Below, piece after piece: positions 1 to 9,529 of a stretch of DNA of 64,000 nt. Origin of the DNA: Flaviflexus ciconiae (GTDB taxonomy: Bacteria; Actinomycetota; Actinomycetes; Actinomycetales; Actinomycetaceae). The notes beneath the pieces were generated by a model, which searched no databases, had not been told where the DNA came from, and worked only from the letters and a program-made list of their open reading frames with translations. The stretch is taken from positions 1,178,001 to 1,242,000 of the forward strand of contig NZ_CP034593.1 in NCBI RefSeq assembly GCF_003971195.1. Reading direction: 5' to 3'. Each line of letters starts with the position of its first letter. Position 1 is the stretch's first letter. The translations under genes and the position numbers were made by a program.

Positions 1-1780
1 CCATGGGACGGTCGTTCGGGTTAGTGATCGTAATCGCGCCGCTGACCGAACCTGAGGTCATGGTGCGGGCTTCCTGAGTCACGTTCAACGTGTAGTTCAG
101 ATCAACAGACGTCCCATCGGGAACATTGTGATCCGACTTGTCAACAGACTTGTCAATATCCCACGTGTGGTCGACCGTGTAACTGCCGGCTGCCGTCTTT
201 GAGACGGTAAGCGGCTCGTACAGCGTGACTTCCTCATTGAGGACGTTACAAGAAATAGCCTGGGTTCGACCGGCAGTGAAACTGAAGCCAGTATCGCCCA
301 CATTCGTCACCGGTATCGCAGCCTGCGTCGTGTTATCTCGACAGATAGCGTTCTTACCGTTCTGTTGAAGGAGCTGATAGCCAGGTTTCTGTGTTTCTTG
401 AATCTGGACATTCACGGTATCTTCGGTCGGGTGGATCACGTCAAAGTTGACGGCACCATTCGACGCAGCAGTAATTCCTGATGCTGGGTCGAAAGTAGTA
501 CCGGAGGTTGACGACGAAGCTGAGAACTCCCATCCACCGGCCGGAGCAGTAACGCCAGCAGCGTTCTTGACTTCCTTAACGACCGATACGGTTCCACGGC
601 AGTCCTCTTCAGCAAGATTCTTCAGGAAGTCCGTCAGATCGCCGTAGTTTGCAACCGTGTAGTAGTAACCGTCACCAGAAATCGCACGAATATTGTTGGC
701 GTCGATACCGAATCCGACACCGACACCAAGAATCGTCGTGCCAGCGGCTTTGAGGTTATTGGCGGCAGTGATTGCCCGGTTAAGCGGCGAGTTATCGCCG
801 GACCCGTTCGGCCGGTTTGGGTAACCGTCAGTAATAAAGAGTGCAATATCGTAATCGGCGTTTTCCTCACGGACGAGCCGCAGCGGATGCTCCCAGTTAG
901 TCAAGTCACCGGGATAGGGAACGTTGGCGATGGTTGTCCGCACGCCTTCCGCACCGGCCGCAGTCGCAACCTCGCGCTTGGCGGCATTTCGATAGCCATT
1001 TGTGGAGAACGAATAGACACCTACCGCTGACGGAGTGCCCTCAAGGGCCGTCACAACAGCACTTGCTGCAAGCCTTGAATTACTCACATCCGAAGAAGAC
1101 AGTGACCCCGACATATCAAGAACGATCGCTACGTCCACGCCACAGCGGTCCGGAAGCGGAGGGTTCGGGGCCGGATTTACCTGCGGTGCCAGGTCGTTGA
1201 TATTGAGGGGTATCCCCTCGGAATCAAGCGGTCCAAGCACTTCGCGATCATTCAAAGGCTCGCGGTCCTCCCCCTCGTCCTCCACCGGTGGAGTCCCCGG
1301 GTTAATTGGAACACGAGTGTCACGAGCTACCACCGGAGCGGGTTCTTCCACCACGGGCTCCGCGGGCTCTTCAACTTCATCAGCAGGTTCCGGGGCAACC
1401 GGTTCTGCTGGTTCGGCAGGTTCGGCCGGCTCCGCTGGTTCTTCTACTGGTTCTTCAACGACGACTTCGTCGTCCATGAGTTCATCGAGGAGACTGACTT
1501 CGGCCTCCTCGCCGGTGAGGGGCTCTTCGACGTCCCTCGAGTCGTTCAAACTAATATTCTCAACATCGAGAAGGTCATCGGGAAACCCATCGTCGGCCGA
1601 CGCCGGGATGTAGCCTCCACCAAAGGTTAGGGACGCGACAAGCATTCCGGACATCATTGCCCCGAATGTTGTTTTCACCGCCTTCTTTTTCATTGCGCGA
1701 GTCAACATTTGGTGATCGCGCGGCCTCCTTGTCCCACGCGGTCTGCGCGGGGGACTTTCTTCTGATCGTCTATTCAACAC
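1..1780 (-). CDS. vWA-domain surface adhesin, 5' part only
   Basis: The reading frame is open from the GTG at 1780 to the window edge, about 593 codons, and its 3' end lies outside. Order: a basic N-terminus, a hydrophobic signal segment ending near PASADD, an acidic E/P-rich stalk with repeated EEPAEP units, then a von Willebrand A domain from about residue 215. The metal-site motif is visible: DMSGSLSSSD, a Thr in DLTNW and FITDG. After it comes a SpaA/Cna-B-like beta domain (about residues 405-510) and the start of a further repeat domain. This architecture fits pilus-tip or wall-anchored adhesins, so an LPXTG-type anchor is expected beyond the edge but is not visible. The GTG has GGGGAG five bases upstream. 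A downstream ATG at 1708 also has an AAGGAGG, but 15 bases away, so the longer Arg-rich signal peptide is preferred. Ligand unknown. Confidence 0.8.
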   Translation of the reverse strand, partial: MLNRRSEESPPRRPRGTRRPRDHQMLTRAMKKKAVKTTFGAMMSGMLVASLTFGGGYIPASADDGFPDDLLDVENISLNDSRDVEEPLTGEEAEVSLLDELMDDEVVVEEPVEEPAEPAEPAEPAEPVAPEPADEVEEPAEPVVEEPAPVVARDTRVPINPGTPPVEDEGEDREPLNDREVLGPLDSEGIPLNINDLAPQVNPAPNPPLPDRCGVDVAIVLDMSGSLSSSDVSNSRLAASAVVTALEGTPSAVGVYSFSTNGYRNAAKREVATAAGAEGVRTTIANVPYPGDLTNWEHPLRLVREENADYDIALFITDGYPNRPNGSGDNSPLNRAITAANNLKAAGTTILGVGVGFGIDANNIRAISGDGYYYTVANYGDLTDFLKNLAEEDCRGTVSVVKEVKNAAGVTAPAGGWEFSASSSTSGTTFDPASGITAASNGAVNFDVIHPTEDTVNVQIQETQKPGYQLLQQNGKNAICRDNTTQAAIPVTNVGDTGFSFTAGRTQAISCNVLNEEVTLYEPLTVSKTAAGSYTVDHTWDIDKSVDKSDHNVPDGTSVDLNYTLNVTQEARTMTSGSVSGAITITNPNDRPM

Positions 1781-2449
1781 GGGATCTCCCCAAGATTTAG
1801 GAGTGTATAAATGATAAAAGTGGGCATGCTTGCGCGCACCCAGCTTTATGAGATGGAGCCAAATGTAAAATGCGCTCCACAACGAACCCCGACACGTACC
1901 GATCGTCACGTCAATACGGTGCCGTTGCCAAAACATTACTCAGAATCACGACATCCAGACAGCATCCAGACTAAATGTGATGCACTTCACACCTATTTCG
2001 CTAGACATCCAATTGTCACTAAGCTATGCGCTGGGGGATAGGCATAACGGTACCCACAAGCAAACTAGCTGAGACGTTTTGGCCGCAATGTGCGAACAAT
2101 ACGCGAGGTCCTGCCCTGTCGTGCAGGTGTGCCCCGGGCATATGCATAGAGCATCCTCCGGCTTCTTTACGCCCACCAGCAAGCAAAGGGAACATAGTTC
2201 GACCGGAATATTCCCGTGGCGGAGCCGGTTTTTGGTCGGTGTTGACTGTGCGGAAACCTACGTCAACCCAGGATTCCCCACCGGATTCTCAGGCGGGTCG
2301 CAGGATTCGCTTGGGCGGGGACGGATTGTCTCGTTACGGAAACACACATGTCTCGTTCATTCTGCTACTGCGTCGGCTGGAGGTTAGCAGCAGGGATCCA
2401 TGCCTGCAGGTGCCACTTACCGGCGTTAGCGCCTGGGAGTATCCTCGAC
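1781..2449. other. intergenic stretch without a recognisable gene
   Basis: About 670 bases between the 5' end of the adhesin gene and the 3' end of the broken GNAT gene. Only short frames occur, with no ribosome sites and no recognisable protein motif on either strand. The promoter of the adhesin presumably lies at its left side, but no clear -10/-35 pair was identified. Confidence 0.5.
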
Positions 2450-3110
2450 TTAATCGACAGTACCGGTATAGAGATATACGCCGAGGGTTTCGCGGTGACT
2501 CCCCGGGTCAAGGACAAGGTTCAAGCCCTCACTGGACGCCCGTGTCATGCCTTGCTTGTCGTAGAAGCCGAAAGAGCAGAAAGAGTCGGTATAAAGGTAG
2601 AAGTCAGTCCTGCCAAGGCTGCGCAGGTGTTCCACGTAATCGGAGTAGAGTTGCGTGCCAACGCCAAAGCCCCTCATTGTCGACCTAACGGCAAAGAGAG
2701 CGTGAGTTCATCCGTGAGGGGACTACGAGCCTTCTTTCGGAGCTTCCGGTAAACGGGCCCGAAGGCAAAGTATTGGCGGATCGAGTTCCACGGCGATAGG
2801 CCGGCGATACTGGCGCGAAGCACCTTCTTACCCACAATGAGGCGATTCTTTCCACGGCCGCCCAGGAACGGCCGCCCAGCAACCTGTCCCATGATGGCAC
2901 CCACAACGTGACCGTCCCTCACGGCAACCCCCTCACGGCAACCCTGGTCCAGGTGCTCGCCAAGAGGCGTTCGCGCAGATATAGCTCAAGGGCAGCATCG
3001 AGGAGGAGTTCACCGGTAACATAGCGGTGAATGTGGAACGCGTCGTTGATGATCTGTTTCAGGTCCGCGGCGTCTGCTTCCCGAAAGGGACGGTAAACGA
3101 TCTCGCTCAC
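2450..3110 (-). pseudogene. GNAT-family acetyltransferase, broken by two frameshifts
   Basis: Three consecutive fragments in different frames read through as one N-acetyltransferase. The N-terminal part starts at GTG 3110 (VSEIVYRPFREADAADL), after AAAGGGGG six bases upstream. A perfect 14-bp tandem duplication at 2917-2944 then shifts the frame; removing one copy gives TRVAVRDGHVVGAIMG, the typical beta4 strand. A second shift sits in an AGAGAG tract at 2695-2700; removing two bases joins DELTL to FAVRSTMRGFGVGTQL, the acetyl-CoA pyrophosphate loop. The C-terminal part ends at the TAA at 2450. The net insertion of 16 bases makes a functional product unlikely. Unlike the single-base losses elsewhere in the window, these lesions look like true mutations. 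The acetyl acceptor is unknown. Confidence 0.75.
2917..2944. repeat. 14-bp perfect tandem duplication inside GNAT pseudogene
   Basis: CCTCACGGCAACCC occurs twice back to back at 2917-2930 and 2931-2944. Deleting one copy restores the reading frame of the acetyltransferase, so the duplication is the inactivating lesion. Confidence 0.9.
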
Positions 3111-3177
3111 AGCACACCCCCTTTCTCCTCGTGACGCGCGGCTCGCAGTGAAGCATCGAGCCAAGATGTCTAAAGCT

Positions 3178-3717
3178 CTAGAACTCCCTGCCGGTCATCG
3201 TCGACGAAATCTTACTCGCGTCGGACCAGGCAAGGATCCATTCGGGCACCTGGCGGTCCGATGGGAAGCCGCCGGCTGCTGCCTCAAGCTCATCGTGCTC
3301 AACGCTTCCACCGCTCTTTTTCAGGAACCGGGTGCGGATAATTGCTCGAGCATAAACCGTGTCGCCGCTGGTAAAGGTCTGTTCGAGGAATCCCCACTTG
3401 TCATCAAAGCCGATAACGCGGGTGTGAACATCAAACTTCTGACCGAGCTTCAGGGACCTGCGGTAGCTGATCGTCTGTCCTGCGACAACCGGGTACCACC
3501 CGCGTTCGCTCAGGACATCCCAGAATCCCGACCTGATCATGAGGTCCATGCGGGCCAGGTCCAGGATCGACAGGTACTTGCCGTTGTTCATGTGGAACAA
3601 GATATCCAGGTCCGAAGGAGCGACACGGAACGGTGTTACCGCCGTATCCCACAGCGACAGCCGCGACCTTCGTGGGGATTGGATTCGCAGAGCCAACAGA
3701 CGTAGCAGCAGGTTCAT
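3178..3717 (-). CDS. acyl-CoA thioesterase-like hotdog protein
   Basis: 179 residues with the hotdog-fold signature DLDILFHMNNGKYLSILDLARMDLM at about residues 36-60, where an Asp/Asn and the central helix form the acyl-CoA thioesterase active site. The sequence GWYPVVAGQTISYRRSLKLGQ is characteristic of the THEM/4-hydroxybenzoyl-CoA thioesterase-like group, including the YbgC relatives. It is expected to hydrolyse acyl-CoA thioesters in the cytoplasm. Substrate chain length cannot be read from the sequence. The gene stands alone. No strong ribosome site precedes ATG 3717, so the exact start is less certain than the identity. Confidence 0.8.
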   Translation of the reverse strand: MNLLLRLLALRIQSPRRSRLSLWDTAVTPFRVAPSDLDILFHMNNGKYLSILDLARMDLMIRSGFWDVLSERGWYPVVAGQTISYRRSLKLGQKFDVHTRVIGFDDKWGFLEQTFTSGDTVYARAIIRTRFLKKSGGSVEHDELEAAAGGFPSDRQVPEWILAWSDASKISSTMTGREF

Positions 3718-3932
3718 AGCACCGGGGTCCTTCGCGGCAGGGAACTAATCGTTTCCCTAATCTATCGCCATCTCCACCCGAACGGGCAACCACCACAGTC
3801 TGAACCGGGAGTTACTGGTTACGGATGTTTCACTGTCCCCAAAATGTCCCCAACTGTTTCAAACTGGTTGCACGCTTGGTGAAAAACTGTTCCCCCGGTA
3901 TCACTTTGCCGTGATATTCCGGGGGAAACGTA

Positions 3933-4017
<85 letters not shown>

Positions 4018-4062
4018 GCGACTATAAGAATAGGCCAAAGCCCTTCGAATAGCCGAACTGGA

Positions 4063-4554
4063 TCAGCCGATAATGTTCCTTGTCACGCGAGCCACGTGTC
4101 CCGTCGCCTTCACGTTGTACATTGCTTCAGCGATCGTGCCGTCCGGATTCACGACGAACGTGGAACGAATGACACCGACGGTGGTGCGTCCGTAGTTCTT
4201 CTTCTCGCCCCAGGTTCCATAGGCTTCCATGACCTCGTGGTTAACGTCGGAGCCAAGCGGAAAGTCGAGGAGCTCAGCGTCGGCGAATGACTGCAGCTTC
4301 GTTACGGGGTCGGGCGAGATACCAATGACCTCGTAGCCAGCGTCGCCGAGTCGAGCATCCCTGAAGTCACAGGCCTCGGTGGTGCAGCCCGGGGTCATAG
4401 CCTTCGGGTAGAAGTAGACAATAACTCCCTTCTCGCTCTTCTCAAGGAGCTCGGTCAGGGAGAGTTTGCCCTTCGGTGTCTCAATTTCGAACAGGGGTGC
4501 TTTGTCGCCTACGTCAAGTCGTGCCATGGCCACGATCTTATCTGCCACGGTCAT
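4063..4554 (-). CDS. bcp: thioredoxin-dependent peroxiredoxin (Bcp/PrxQ type)
   Basis: Peroxiredoxin of about 154-163 residues that reduces hydroperoxides using thioredoxin. The peroxidatic site PKAMTPGCTTEACDFRD is intact. It has the PxxxTxxC motif and a second cysteine five residues later, as in the atypical two-Cys PrxQ/Bcp group. VIGISPDPVTKLQSFA and STFVVNPDGTI are further family hallmarks. ATG 4554 lies almost on top of GGAGA. The ATG at 4527 (MARLDVGDKAP) matches the usual family start better but lacks a good ribosome site, so the start is open. The gene is divergent from the FolC-like gene at 4617. Confidence 0.9.
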   Translation of the reverse strand: MTVADKIVAMARLDVGDKAPLFEIETPKGKLSLTELLEKSEKGVIVYFYPKAMTPGCTTEACDFRDARLGDAGYEVIGISPDPVTKLQSFADAELLDFPLGSDVNHEVMEAYGTWGEKKNYGRTTVGVIRSTFVVNPDGTIAEAMYNVKATGHVARVTRNIIG

Positions 4555-4616
4555 ATCTCCAAGAACTTCCGCGCACGGCTGAGCACCTGCCCGGTCACGG
4601 CTACCATGAGGGAACT

Positions 4617-6002
4617 ATGACAGCCCAACATCTTGCTGCCGACGAGCCGTTCTACCGGCAGTGGTCTCGGCGCGGCACCATGCCCCGCACGCTTACTTCC
4701 TCCCGGCGCCTCCTCAACCTGCTCGGCTTCACGGCACCACCGTCCCTCGCCGTGGTTGGTTCCAAAGGCAAGGGAACCGCGACAGCAGCTGCCACCATGG
4801 CACTGGTTGATTCGGGGCTCACGACCGTCTCCGTTACGTCACCGGCCTTTCGCACCAACCGCGAGCGCATTCGCATCAACGGCGCAGCGTTGACCCTCGA
4901 GGCTTACGAGCTTGTGTCAGAGAAACTCGCGGAGCTTCTCCCCCTGCTGCCGACCGATCACTATCTTTCCCCAACCGGTGCTTACACGATCATGGGTGCC
5001 TGGTATGCGTCCCGCATCGGTGCCGATGTCCTCGTCCTTGAGGAGGGCATGGGTGGCTCCACCGACGAAGTGTCGTTCTTCGACCACACGGCTTTAGCGG
5101 TCACTCCGATCTTCCTGGAGCACGCCGGAATCCTCGGCAATACAAAACCCGAGATCGCCGAGAATCTTCTCGGTGCCGGATCTGCCTCGGTCCGGCTCAT
5201 TGCCTCCGCCCCGCAGTCACCCGAGATCACCGCTCTCGTAGAGAACCGCGCAACCGAGTGGGGCGCAACCCTCGTTCCCACATCTCCCGCACATCACCGC
5301 AATCCTCTCGTCGGCGAGAGCATGGGTCTTGGTAGGGCAATGGGCTCAGTATTTGCGAAGCTCCTCTTATCGGAGCCACGTCACTCCTGCTCGGAGCCAA
5401 GCCGCCCTTTGACAGTGCCGGACAGCTTCCCGTTGCAGCCGAGCCACAACAGTTTAGGCAAGACAAGCGGGGCCGCCCCGCCCGCGGAGTCCGGCGCGCA
5501 GCGTACCTCCTTCTCGTCAGACACCGGTGCACAAGGCTCGGCCGCTGATTCGGGGTCAAGCACCCGGCATTCCACCAGCCTCCCCGGCAATTCGGTCAAT
5601 CTTCCCGTCGATTCACTCAATTTCCCACACGATCCGGTCACCGCACCAGACCGGTCCCTTAACCTCCCGGGCCGTTCTTCCATCCACGAGACCGCGTCGG
5701 GCACGTGGTTTGTTGATGCTGCGATTGCTCCTGCTGCTGTGGAAGCGGCTCTGCGTGCGAGTGAGATGAGTAAACCGGTTGTGATTGCGTCGTGGCCACT
5801 GTCCAAGGATCACGAGGGCTGTTTTGAGATTGTTCCGGACGCGATTCTGGTTCGCTCGGGTGTGGGACTGGCGTTCCCACCGGGGCTTCCATCACTTGCC
5901 GATGTGGCACCGGGACTGTCCGGGGATGTGATTGCGTTGGGAACAATTTCGTTTATTGCCGAGGTTCTTGATTATCTCGGCGCTAGTACAGAGTCCTGGT
6001 AG
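4617..6002 (+). CDS. FolC-like Mur ligase family protein with repeat insert
   Basis: 461 residues. The N-terminal half follows folylpolyglutamate/dihydrofolate synthase: an ATP loop GSKGKGTATAAATM (GTNGKGS in FolC), then TSPAFRTNRERIRING and VLEEGMGGSTDEVSFFDHTALAVTPIFLEHAGILG, corresponding to the FolC folate loop and catalytic core. The central part is replaced by a Ser/Pro-rich low-complexity stretch (about residues 270-360), including five seven-residue repeats. A recognisable C-terminal segment, TWFVDAAIAPAAVEAALRA, follows. ATG 4617 has GAGGGA three bases upstream. The degenerate P-loop and the insert suggest a paralogue with a changed role rather than the housekeeping folC. Substrate unknown. 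It ends 69 bases before pntA. Confidence 0.65.
   Translation: MTAQHLAADEPFYRQWSRRGTMPRTLTSSRRLLNLLGFTAPPSLAVVGSKGKGTATAAATMALVDSGLTTVSVTSPAFRTNRERIRINGAALTLEAYELVSEKLAELLPLLPTDHYLSPTGAYTIMGAWYASRIGADVLVLEEGMGGSTDEVSFFDHTALAVTPIFLEHAGILGNTKPEIAENLLGAGSASVRLIASAPQSPEITALVENRATEWGATLVPTSPAHHRNPLVGESMGLGRAMGSVFAKLLLSEPRHSCSEPSRPLTVPDSFPLQPSHNSLGKTSGAAPPAESGAQRTSFSSDTGAQGSAADSGSSTRHSTSLPGNSVNLPVDSLNFPHDPVTAPDRSLNLPGRSSIHETASGTWFVDAAIAPAAVEAALRASEMSKPVVIASWPLSKDHEGCFEIVPDAILVRSGVGLAFPPGLPSLADVAPGLSGDVIALGTISFIAEVLDYLGASTESW
5580..5684 (+). repeat. five 21-bp in-frame tandem repeats in FolC-like gene
   Basis: Degenerate 21-bp units start at 5580, 5601, 5622, 5643 and 5664. They encode LPGNSVN, LPVDSLN, FPHDPVT, APDRSLN and LPGRSSI (residues about 322-356). 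The period keeps the gene in frame. Confidence 0.8.
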
Positions 6003-6071
6003 GCCATAGTACCTAGGTCCCAGGGTGACAACCGGATATTCTGGACACGACTGTGTCTACTTTCGAAGGGA

Positions 6072-7606
6072 ATGACAGTGCGTATAGGTGTACCGGCAGA
6101 ATCCGGCCAAGCCCTGGTCGCTGCAACTCCTGACACGGTCGCCCAGCTCATCAAACTCGGATATGACGTCGGAATTGAGTCCGGCGCGGGCGACCACGCC
6201 CAGTTCCCTGATGAGCAGTATGTGGCGGCCGGTGCCAGGATCGTTGATGGAGAGGACGTGTGGACGTCCGATATCGTGACAACGATCAGGCCCCCTGCGG
6301 ATCTCCATCAGATCAGGCGAGGCTCGATTCTTATCTCCAAGCTGTCACCCGGGGCTAATCCCCAGCTTTTCGAGTCGCTCGCCGAATCCGGGGTTACCGC
6401 CATGGCGATGGATGCGATTCCGAGGATCTCCCGTGCGCAGTCCATGGACGTGCTGTCGAGCCAGGCAAACGTTGCCGGTTACCGCGCCGTCATTGAGGCA
6501 GCTCATGCTTTCGGTCGTCTCTTTACCGGTCAGGTCACCGCGGCCGGCAAGGTTCCGCCCGCCACGATCTACGTGATCGGTGCCGGCGTGGCCGGCCTTG
6601 CCGCTATTGGCACCGCCGGTTCCATGGGCGCGATCGTGAAGGCAACGGACGTGCGTGCCGAGGTGGGCGAGCAGGTTGAGTCGATGGGTGCGGAGTTCAT
6701 TCCGATCTCGGCTCCTGCCCAGGAGTCAACGGATGGCTACGCGAAGGAGATGACGGACGCGCAGGCCGTTGCCGCCGAGAAGCTGTACTCCGAGCAGTCC
6801 GCCGCCGCGGACATTGTTATCACGACGGCTTCGATTCCGGGCCGCCGCTCCCCCGTTCTGATCACGCGTGACATGGTGGGGAAGATGAAGCCGGGCTCTG
6901 TCATTGTTGACATGGCTGCGGCCGGTGGCGGTAACTGCGAGATGACAGAGCCTGGCCAGACGATTGTCACCGACAACGGCGTCACCATCATCGGCATTGA
7001 GGACCTGGCGGCACGCCTGCCAGCCCAGTCCTCCCAGCTGTACGCGCAGAACATCGTCAACTACCTAAAGCTTCTCACCCCGAGAAGGACGGCCGTACGA
7101 AGATTGACTTCGACGATGTCATCATCCGCACCGTCACGGTAGCGGATGCTGGGCAGGTGCTGTGGCCGCCGCCCCCGATCCAGGTTTCCGCCGCACCAAC
7201 TCCATCGGCTGAAGCCGAGGCTCCGGCGGCCGCACCCTCCCAGCCGGAACCGGCACCATCGAGATTCAAGAAGTCGACGCTGTGGATGGCACTGGCTGCG
7301 GTTCTTGCCGCCGCTCTTGTTCTCGTCACCCCGCTTCAGTTGACCGGCCACTACATTGTGCTCGCCCTGTCCGTGATCGTTGGCTTCTACGTCATCACGA
7401 ATGTCACTCACGCGCTCCACACGCCTCTCATGTCGGTGACGAACGCGATCTCCGGCATCATCATTGTCGGCGCAATACTTCTTATCGGCAGCGAAAACTG
7501 GTGGGTGACGATCTTCAGCTTCATTGCGATCGTCATCGCCTCCATCAACATTTTCGGCGGTTTCGCCGTCACTCACCGCATGCTCGGCATGTTTAGGAGG
7601 GCATAA
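6072..7606 (+). CDS. pntA: NAD(P) transhydrogenase subunit alpha (one-base frameshift)
   Basis: Subunit alpha of the proton-pumping transhydrogenase that moves hydride from NADH to NADP+ across the cytoplasmic membrane. Domain I is intact: [27 protein letters not shown] at the start, [20 protein letters not shown] as the NAD-binding fold, and [25 protein letters not shown]. At 7078-7081 the frame breaks in a C4 run. Adding one C gives [16 protein letters not shown] and carries on into the membrane domain, with four segments from about residue 397 and the end MFRRA at 7606. The repaired product is 511 residues, the size of E. coli PntA. GAAGGGA precedes ATG 6072. pntB follows after two bases. 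A sequencing undercall is the likeliest reason for the break. Confidence 0.88.
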
Positions 7607-7608
7607 CC

Positions 7609-9032
7609 ATGGAAGCTCAGAACTTCGTAGCACTCGCCTACATTGTCGCGGCGCTCCTTTTCATTAACGCCCTGCGCGGCCTGTCCAAGCACGACTCCGC
7701 CCAGTCCGGCAACACCTCCGGCGCCATCGGCATGGGTATTGCCCTGGTCGCCACGATCTGGCTGGCTCTGGATTCCGATCCGGGCCGCGGCGTAGCCGTC
7801 ACCCTGATTCTCATCCTCCTTGCCCTCGCGGTCGGCGCCGTTATCGGCCTGCGCATGGCACAGAAGGTGGGTATGACGGAGATGCCTCAGCTCATTGCGC
7901 TTCTCCACTCCTTCGTGGGTCTGGCCGCCGTTCTCGTCGGCTTCAACACGTTCCTCACCTCCGCGGGTGGCTATGGATCAACCCATACGTTCCTCATGGG
8001 TGAGATCTTCCTCGGCGTCTTTATCGGTGCCGTGACCTTCACCGGCTCGATCATTGCCTACCTGAAGCTGTCGGCCAAGATGAAGTCCGCGGCGCTCACC
8101 CTGCCGGGCAGGAACTGGCTGAACCTCGTAGCCGTTGTGGTTTCTGTCGTCCTCATGGTGTGGTTCATGAACACCGACTCGGTTGGCATCGGACTCATCC
8201 CGCTGATCATCATGACGATCATTGCCCTCGCCCTCGGCCTCCACCTCGTTGCCGCCATCGGCGGCGGCGACATGCCGGTGGTTGTTTCCATGCTTAACTC
8301 CTACTCGGGTTGGGCCGCAGCAGCTGCTGGCTTCATGCTCCAGAACGACCTGCTCATCATCACCGGTGCGCTCGTCGGCTCGTCGGGTGCCTACCTGTCC
8401 TACATCATGTGCAAGGCCATGAACCGCTCGTTCATCTCCGTGATCCTGGGTGGCTTCGGCCAGCCCACCGCCACGGCAGAGGCACGGGACTACGGCACCC
8501 ACACCGAGACCTCGGCAGAAGAAGTATCCACGATGCTATCGACCGCCAAGAAAGTCGTCATCACCCCGGGATACGGCATGGCGGTGGCGCAGGCACAGTA
8601 CCCGGTTGCCGACCTGACAAAGCGCCTACGAGAATCAGGTGTCGACGTTTCCTTCGGCATCCACCCCGTGGCCGGCCGACTCCCGGGCCACATGAACGTG
8701 CTCCTCGCCGAAGCCAAGGTCCCCTACGATGTCGTCTACGAACTCGACGAAGTGAACGACGAGTTCTCCGATGTCGACGTGGTCCTCGTCATCGGCGCCA
8801 ACGACACCGTCAACCCCGCCGCTGAGGAGCCCGGCTCCCCCATCGAGGGCATGCCGGTGCTGAAGGTGTGGGAAGCCAAGAACGTCATCGTGTTCAAGCG
8901 TTCCATGGGCAACGCCGGCTACGCCGGCGTGGAAAACCCCTGTTCTTCGCAGAAAACACGAAGATGCTTCTGGGGGATGCGAAGGCATCGGTTGATTCCA
9001 TCAACGCAGAGCTGACAGTCCCCGCAAACTAA
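7609..9032 (+). CDS. pntB: NAD(P) transhydrogenase subunit beta (one-base frameshift)
   Basis: Beta subunit with about nine membrane segments (residues 5-260) forming the proton channel, then the NADP(H)-binding domain III. Hallmarks are [76 protein letters not shown] and [15 protein letters not shown]. The frame breaks at a C4 run at 8937-8940, within ENPLFF. One added C restores the normal end [26 protein letters not shown] and the TAA at 9030. As read, the last 27 codons are replaced and the frame stops at 9015. The repaired length is 474 residues, usual for the family. AGGAGGGC precedes ATG 7609. The gene is co-transcribed with pntA and is followed by a strong terminator. Confidence 0.88.
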
Positions 9033-9061
9033 CGGGATAACAGCGCTAGCACCGCAACCGC

Positions 9062-9097
9062 ACGTGGGGTGGGACGGTTCTCCGTCCTGCCCCACGT
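9062..9097 (+). terminator. hairpin terminator after pntB
   Basis: A 16-bp stem (two G-U wobbles) at 9062-9077 and 9082-9097 with the loop TTCT is followed by CATTTATTTGG. It lies 30 bases after the repaired pntB stop and can also act on the convergent acylphosphatase transcript. Confidence 0.75.
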
Positions 9098-9118
9098 CAT
9101 TTATTTGGTCTTAGTAGA

Positions 9119-9240
9119 CATCCAATGGCCCGGCCTTCATGAAGCACCATTGGCCTAGTCTTCATGAAGCACCATTTGCCCGGTCTTCATAGAGCACCGC
9201 ATGCTCGGTCTAAATGGAGCTCAATGGTTGCTAGTGGATC
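9119..9240. repeat. degenerate 25-bp tandem repeat, about five units
   Basis: Units start at about 9119, 9145, 9170, 9195 and 9220. The better conserved ones follow CACCATTTGCCCGG then TCTTCATGAAG. Units two to four are exactly 25 bp. The array fills the space between the pntB terminator and the 3' end of the acylphosphatase gene and slightly overlaps that gene's stop. Confidence 0.75.
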
Positions 9241-9500
9241 TCAAACCCAGAGATCGGGCCGGGGTTCTCAAGGTCGGTCACGACAACATCTTCAATCCGA
9301 GCGTGAGCCGGTCCGTTCCGGCACCAGTCGATCATTGACTGTACGGCGGAATCCTCACCAAAGAATCGGGCCTCAACGGACCCGTCGAGCACGTTCCGCA
9401 CCCAGCCTTGCACTCCCGCTTCCACGGCAGCGCGTTGGCAGTTCCAGCGGAAACCCACGGCCTGGGCCCTCCCGGTGACGACAACATCAACGCATCGCAT
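9231..9500 (-). CDS. acyP: acylphosphatase
   Basis: 89-residue enzyme that hydrolyses acyl phosphates. The signature VTGRAQAVGFRWNCQRAA holds the phosphate-binding loop and the catalytic arginine (in GFR). QGWVRNVLDGSVEARFFG contains the catalytic asparagine and the GxVEA strand. Length and domain cover the whole family. AAGGAGGAACC precedes the ATG at 9500. It is a single gene, convergent with pntB. Confidence 0.92.
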   Translation of the reverse strand: MRCVDVVVTGRAQAVGFRWNCQRAAVEAGVQGWVRNVLDGSVEARFFGEDSAVQSMIDWCRNGPAHARIEDVVVTDLENPGPISGFEIH

Positions 9501-9529
9501 GGTTCCTCCTTATCGGGTAGCTCCACGAC

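Noticed and set aside
1811..2688. Plus-strand frames in the 1.8-2.7 kb stretch
   Set aside because: No ribosome sites or motifs; those beyond 2450 lie antisense to the GNAT pseudogene.
7078..9032. Phase variation by homopolymer slippage in pntAB
   Set aside because: Runs of only four or five bases are too short for usual phase variation, and the same kind of loss hits unrelated housekeeping genes.
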